Below, piece after piece: positions 58,717-64,000 of a stretch of 64,000 nucleotides of DNA (the stretch's first letter is position 1; the number at the start of each line of letters is the position of its first letter). Source of the DNA: Rostrohypoxylon terebratum (Eukaryota > Ascomycota > Sordariomycetes > Xylariales > Hypoxylaceae); assembly GCA_022497145.1 (NCBI GenBank), contig MU385887.1:1-64000 (forward strand), written 5' to 3'. Position numbers and translations under genes: made by a program. The notes beneath the pieces are model-generated. The model saw nothing but the letters and a program-made list of their open reading frames with translations. It made no database searches and had not been told where the DNA came from.

Positions 58717-61700
58717 TGGAGAGAAGGTTATGCAGTTATATCCTCGCGTTATATCCCTCTACCAATATCATGCCTGAAAGTTCATAATGATAAGTAGGTA
58801 GGAGACACCAATATTGAACCCTGTTCCTGGAGTGGACATTAAAGGCAACACCTTTAATAACGACATAATTTATTCTTTTCCATTTTCCAAAGGGGCTTTG
58901 GGGGGACATTCCAAGCATCACACCACCAAAGATATCATGTTTTATACCTGTGCGGAATATATGTGTGGATAAATAACTCAGGAATATTTCGTGTAGGTAT
59001 TAACGAAACATATGGCATTTTAACCCATCGCTGTTGTCCTGTTGTCCCTTTGAGCTCTATGTGGTAGCATGGGTAGTAATAAACAAATTGGTGTGCTGTT
59101 AGAGTTGTAGGGTATCAATATTTACCTACTAGTTGTTGTTGAGGGTATGTCTTGCTGGTGTGGAAACCAACATATAACAATTTGGCGCCTGCCCTATGAA
59201 TTGGATTCGATATCGCTACGGAGTTGAAGTGTAGAAAAGCAACTGACATTAAAGGTTGATAGTGGCAGAAAAATGGCTGTATTTCTGGTTGAGAAGAAGC
59301 AGTATCAGGTAGTCTCCTGGTAGACTTTTTTTCTCTTCGTCTGATAGCTACTGGGAAACTAAGTCGGGGAGCGTAATGGTAGTTTGCCTTAACTTAACTG
59401 CTTATTGGATATGAGAGTATCTTTTATATCTATTTGATGTAAACTAGTAAGGTTTCCTGAAAATTCGAGTAAGGCTCGTAAGATTTGTTTCTGTTAGATC
59501 TGCTAAACTAAGGGCATATTTGCAAGGTACCTCAAATCTCGGTGAAAATTGAGATATAGGAAGAGAGTCGATATACTCGTTGTACTAGAATCTACAGACT
59601 CTAAGACAAGCTGTCACTAACAAATGTTGCAATAATCAAGCCATCATTTGACTGGATGCTTTTATCTAGGGTCTGAACTTTTAAAAGATAATTATGGTGG
59701 TTTACGTGTATTATACCAGTTGGAATTGTGTCTGTTGTACTTTTTAAGGGGGTTGATGTCACAGGTACCTATCTAAATAGGTGAGTTTCAACAATACAGC
59801 ATTTGAAGTCTGGAATGGCGTTTATTTTTTTTTTTAAAAAAAAAAGCTATCAATGAAGTAAACTAAGGATTGATTAAAGGTAAGACTCAGTGACAGCGTT
59901 TCCTACTCTTATAATCATAGGTATACAACTACCGACTAGACTACTTTTGAGTTGGCTCTCAACAGCAGTTGAGATGTCACCGAAGGTTTTGTACAACAGA
60001 AAAACCCGCAACAGCTTGTCCATCGCCCCTTTTCTATCAACTAATAACCCCGTGTCCTAGTATTGTATTCATCAATTATATTAACCCAAGAGTTTCTTCA
60101 AACTAAGTCATTTTCACGGATCATGAGACGATGACGGATGCCATATGCCATGGTCACCGAAGCAGGTCTGTCAGACCACATGACTTCCTCGTAGAGAACT
60201 ACACAAGTTTGTACTCCCGTTACTCCATTTAGAACGCACTAGACTCCTGGCCGAGTTGACCCCACGCAGAGACAGTATCCTAGCTTCTAGAATACACAGT
60301 AGCTAGTCTGCCTTGTTTTCGAGTCCGAACATCGAGTCCTTGTTTCATGTGCTGTGCCTTCTACAGAAATATCGATTATCTACTATATAGATGCCTGACG
60401 TGACCAGGTGCGGGAGCCGATAACGCGGATATTACCGACTAAGCAGAGGCACGGATACATCCTGTCATGGCAATGGATCCCAGCGTGATCCTGCTTCGGT
60501 CAAGATAGCATCATAAGGCTAACACAATATCAAGTCTAGACTTCTACTGTACGATGTTGATGGAAATGCAGCATCTCAGGGGTTGAGTTAGGACATACTT
60601 ACAACTAAACTTATGTCTATTATTTTAGATAGCAAGACAATATTATACTGATAGATTAATTAATGACATAGTCGCAAATACGTATGCCACATATCTACCT
60701 GCTATTGCCGAGGTGCCAAGATCGATATTAGACGCTGGATAGCTTCACTGCCGCAGGTACTTACCTAGGTTACCTAGTTAGCTGAGGCAAAATGACGCGA
60801 GGATTACTCGCCGAATTCCCAAAATTGGAATCTCTACTCGAAGCAGTTCATGTGGCACACAATGGATTACGCGTCTTTGAATATTACGGTTTTAGGAACA
60901 GGATCCATATGAATATCATTTCCAAGCGAAGTCCACCTTATCATAAAGGTTTGGTGGATGGAAATAGCGCGTTCCACTTCCACTAATTCTCCTATACTGG
61001 AAAAGGTGTATAGAAGCTCTAGCGTGGGTATGTGGTGTTGCTGCAGTATCTCTCCGGGGAACCCAGTTATCCGGGAGGATGCTTGGTGCTAGGTACCTAC
61101 AGATTTACTAGTAGGCAGATGGTCTAAGGGATGGACTTATCCGCCGCCTATAAACACGAAACCTAAACTTACAAGTGATTTTTCAGCAGTTTATCGCCAT
61201 AATGATAGATGCCGATATGTTAGCCGTCACACTTCGATAGCGTGAAGTAACCACGTCCTGAAGTAGCCGAGGGTCTGTTCGGACTCCCTAAACTACGGAG
61301 TTTAGGCTTACCTAGGAGCTGGTATATAGCGCACCTAGCCAGTGTCGATCGTTCCTACTCCGATTGGGCCGTCTACCTGCAGGCGTAGGGTGATCATCGT
61401 GCCCGGTCAGGTCGCCGGCATGCTAGCTGAATGATTTCTCACTTGACACTGCAGAGGTTAATGTTTCGTCCGAGTGGAGAATGGTCGAAACCGGCGTAAG
61501 CTTGGTAGTTATCTATATCGATGATGCCCAGATACAAAAATGTAATGGAAGCCGTGTTCATATCACAGAATATTTGGATCGACAACGGTAAGTCATTTAT
61601 CTATAGAATAAGGATTTTTGTCTTAGAAAAGACCACTACATGTAGGATGTATTCTATGGATGGTCAATGCCAATTTCTTTAGTGTCAATCGTGGCTTGAT

Positions 61701-64000
61701 GGACGATAGGTACGTCTAGGGGGGGGGTGGCGGCGGCTGGGCTCTACGATAGGTACTGTATGTGACCTGATCTAAGGACATAGGTGCCCGAAGGATTGAC
61801 AACGAGTTCATACCGGTCCCTATGCAAGCCCTCATGCTGTGTGTAGGCGGGCTAGAGATCCGGCGACCCTGATTATCTTTAGACATCACTCTCCAACAAA
61901 GCAAGCCCCAATGCTATCACAACCTTGCGGGTCAGCCATTACGGCCTTGGAAGAATCCTTACCGACGACTCCCACGATCGATCTCATGGTCAAATACTTG
62001 GGCTCCCTTTGACTTCTTTCAATGTTTCACCTAAACTATTGCTTTGTATAAAGTTTGTGGCTGATGATCCGGCTGCCCAATGGATGAGATGATTTAGATT
62101 TGATCCAACCGAATCACGCCTTCAACTTGTAAATCTTTAGTGGCGTTATTATGGGTGCATGAATACGATCTAATTTTCTACTTGGCTTTACTCCCAACCT
62201 CCAATTCCCTATCTTCCCATGACTCGAATACCCATTCTTCACCTACCATGTAACGAGGTATAAGGTAGGTATGCTGCGCATGCCAAGCGGCTAGACGAGG
62301 CTCGATATTGACCGTAGTTGAGGCCTTTTCTCCTGATCCTGACGCATGTACTTGACCGAAGCAACATTCGCGCAAATGGAGACGAAGCAAATCGCCATAG
62401 AAGAGCATGGATGACCATACAAACTGCTCGGCCGAGAAACAGATTCATACCCTACAATGCCTCTCTATACCTTGACATAGTTTGTATGGCTCATAGTTGC
62501 AGGAGCTGACAGGTAGGTACGTATTTTGCCACTGTTGAAAATAGAATGCATCACGAACTGCCCTGTTTCTGAGCAGTGTGTCTGCCCTCTCTACAACCCA
62601 CCAATGCGATATGAATTGCGTCGGTTACCTGGGTAACTAGGTAGGTACCTAGATACACATCTTTTTTTAGTTGTACTATAGAACAACTGCCATTTTCGAT
62701 GTGGCATTACACTCACGACGGACAATCTGCCTAGCTCCCGGACTTTCAATTCTGTAACTACCTAGGTACCCAGGTGGGCGGTGCTGCTTCAAGAGAGGGT
62801 TACATGAGGTTGGAAGGTTGTAGCGAAATGTCAAAAAATCCTGTTGATGAATTGTTGTACACGCGCTTGGTCTTGACAGGAGTGTTGAAGACGAATTCCT
62901 TGGTTGTAAGAATGGATGACGAAGGGCAGAGACATGAACCTCGGATCCAATGATTGTTTACCGCAAGGAGTTGACATACATACCTCCAATTTGGTGGGTG
63001 ACATTCGACTCGTGCTTACGAGAGATCTGGCAAGTCTAATTTATCTGGGATGTAGATAAGCAAGCTTCATTGCAGCTGACGACGAGCGGAACTTGATGAC
63101 TGCATACGCGGAGGCAGGCTGGATCTACAGCTATCCTTCAGAACCCGACACTCAGTGATTTAATTGAATTTGCTATTGAGCACTTAGGTTAGACTTGCTA
63201 TGATATTGCGGTATGTCGCTCATAGAACTTGAGGTCTATAGATAGGTACCTAACCATGAATTAATTCAGCGCTGATTCAGCAATTTTGTACTATCAAAAT
63301 CAAAGGCGAAAACATCTCTAAGTACCTAAGTAGTTATGACATACTTAGAGGTACAATACATCGTTGGTAGCTTCACCGCTGCGCTGCGTTCATCGCTATC
63401 TCGTATACTTACCTACTAGGTAGGTGGGTAAGTAAGTAGGTATATACGAGAACGTCTTAAAAATTAATCCTAGTATATAATAATTCAAAACGGACCTTGA
63501 GTTTTGCTTATATTGGACGGAAATAAGAGGTATTACTCCTGTATGTGTGGTTTGGTCGGCGTTGGCCTTGAATCTGACGATAACCCATATACCTACCTAT
63601 TTACTCGGCTAATACGTACCTAGGACCTAGGTCCTAGGTATGTTGATGACAATAGGGCGATTGATTTTCGTATCGTAGAAAGGACGACACGGGAAATCTT
63701 GGTGTTCATCATAGAAACCGGAAAGCTCGGGATCAGCCAGTCAACTTGCAACTAGGTGTTCAACTAGGTGTTGACAAGAAGTATGACCCGGAGTTGTAAA
63801 ATGCGAAACAAGTTGTGAGGTGCGGTGGTGGATTGGTCTCCGCAATCGTTAGGTATTCCGTGTTCGCCGTTTAAATACCCAATGGCGGGAGTTGGCGACC
63901 TCCCGGGCTCATTCTCGGAGCTGTGATACTTGATATAGGCCGACAGACCATCCCAATGAATAGGAAATTCGGGATAATCATCGCCTACATATATTATCGA
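58717..64000. other. Gene-poor 5.3-kb region to window end
   Basis: AT-rich, no supportable gene. An ATG frame at 60792-60986 and another on the minus strand at 62408-62178 lack recognisable domains. It includes a T11A10 hairpin at 59825-59845, a 24-bp perfect palindrome at 63617-63640, and further CCTAGG clusters at about 60766, 62636-62660, 62757-62775 and 63407-63440. Confidence 0.45.
63617..63640. repeat. 24-bp perfect palindrome of CCTAGG units
   Basis: Both strands read identically from 63617 to 63640: TACCTAGGACC, central TA, GGTCCTAGGTA. It belongs to the dispersed CCTAGG motif class. Confidence 0.85.

Noticed and set aside
62178..62408. 76-codon minus-strand ATG frame
   Set aside because: Composition looks protein-like, but there is no domain, no splice partner and a competing frame of equal length.
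1..64000. CRISPR arrays, operons or bacterial mobile elements
   Set aside because: The window is eukaryotic; the short tandem repeats seen lack regular spacers.

Overview
The window comes from a filamentous ascomycete (Pezizomycotina, most likely a Sordariomycete-type genome). The support is: genes with short GT-AG introns (49 to 228 nt) and CTRAC-like branch sites; a HET-domain protein; a fungal-type fused lycopene cyclase/phytoene synthase; a DASH cryptochrome; and a long ankyrin/CorA-like membrane protein typical of this group. Most genes were rebuilt by joining exons whose phase and conserved residues agree across the junction. The species cannot be named from sequence alone.

Layout. 2-10.3 kb (+ strand): a membrane-anchored SGNH/GDSL hydrolase, a five-exon ankyrin-repeat/CorA-like protein with a 15-nt micro-exon, a tRNA-Gly(GCC) on the minus strand, and a CCDC97-like protein. 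10.4-15.2 kb (- strand): a HET-domain protein and a ferroportin-type iron exporter. 16.9-18 kb (+): an EAF-family transcription elongation factor. 18.5-23.4 kb (-): a secreted alpha/beta-hydrolase-like protein and a C2H2 zinc-finger protein with an N-terminal membrane segment. 23.4-30.4 kb: a gene-poor stretch with no supportable gene.

30.4-39.7 kb is the most coherent block: DASH cryptochrome (+), a mitochondrial-type hotdog thioesterase (-), carRA (+) and carB (+). The two car genes supply phytoene synthase, lycopene cyclase and phytoene desaturase, so they make the coloured carotenoid core. A light-receptor-family gene lies 2.4 kb upstream of carRA, and the thioesterase-carRA intergenic region carries a perfect inverted repeat with GATC cores. 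No carotenoid oxygenase or rhodopsin gene is visible in the window.

40.6-52.1 kb: an annexin with an arginine/glutamate/serine-rich tail (-), a signal-peptide-bearing single-pass membrane protein of unknown function (-), GPI2 (+) for the first step of GPI-anchor synthesis, and a 74-aa two-exon small protein (-). 53.8-58.7 kb: a C2H2-type zinc-finger gene (-) followed upstream by a decayed tandem copy that keeps the same intron position and the same 65-nt intron length but has frameshifts, a deleted middle, and lost start and zinc ligands. 58.7-64 kb holds no supportable gene. Throughout the intergenic DNA there are short palindromic clusters built on CCTAGG / TACCTAGGTA, including a perfect 24-bp palindrome near 63.6 kb.
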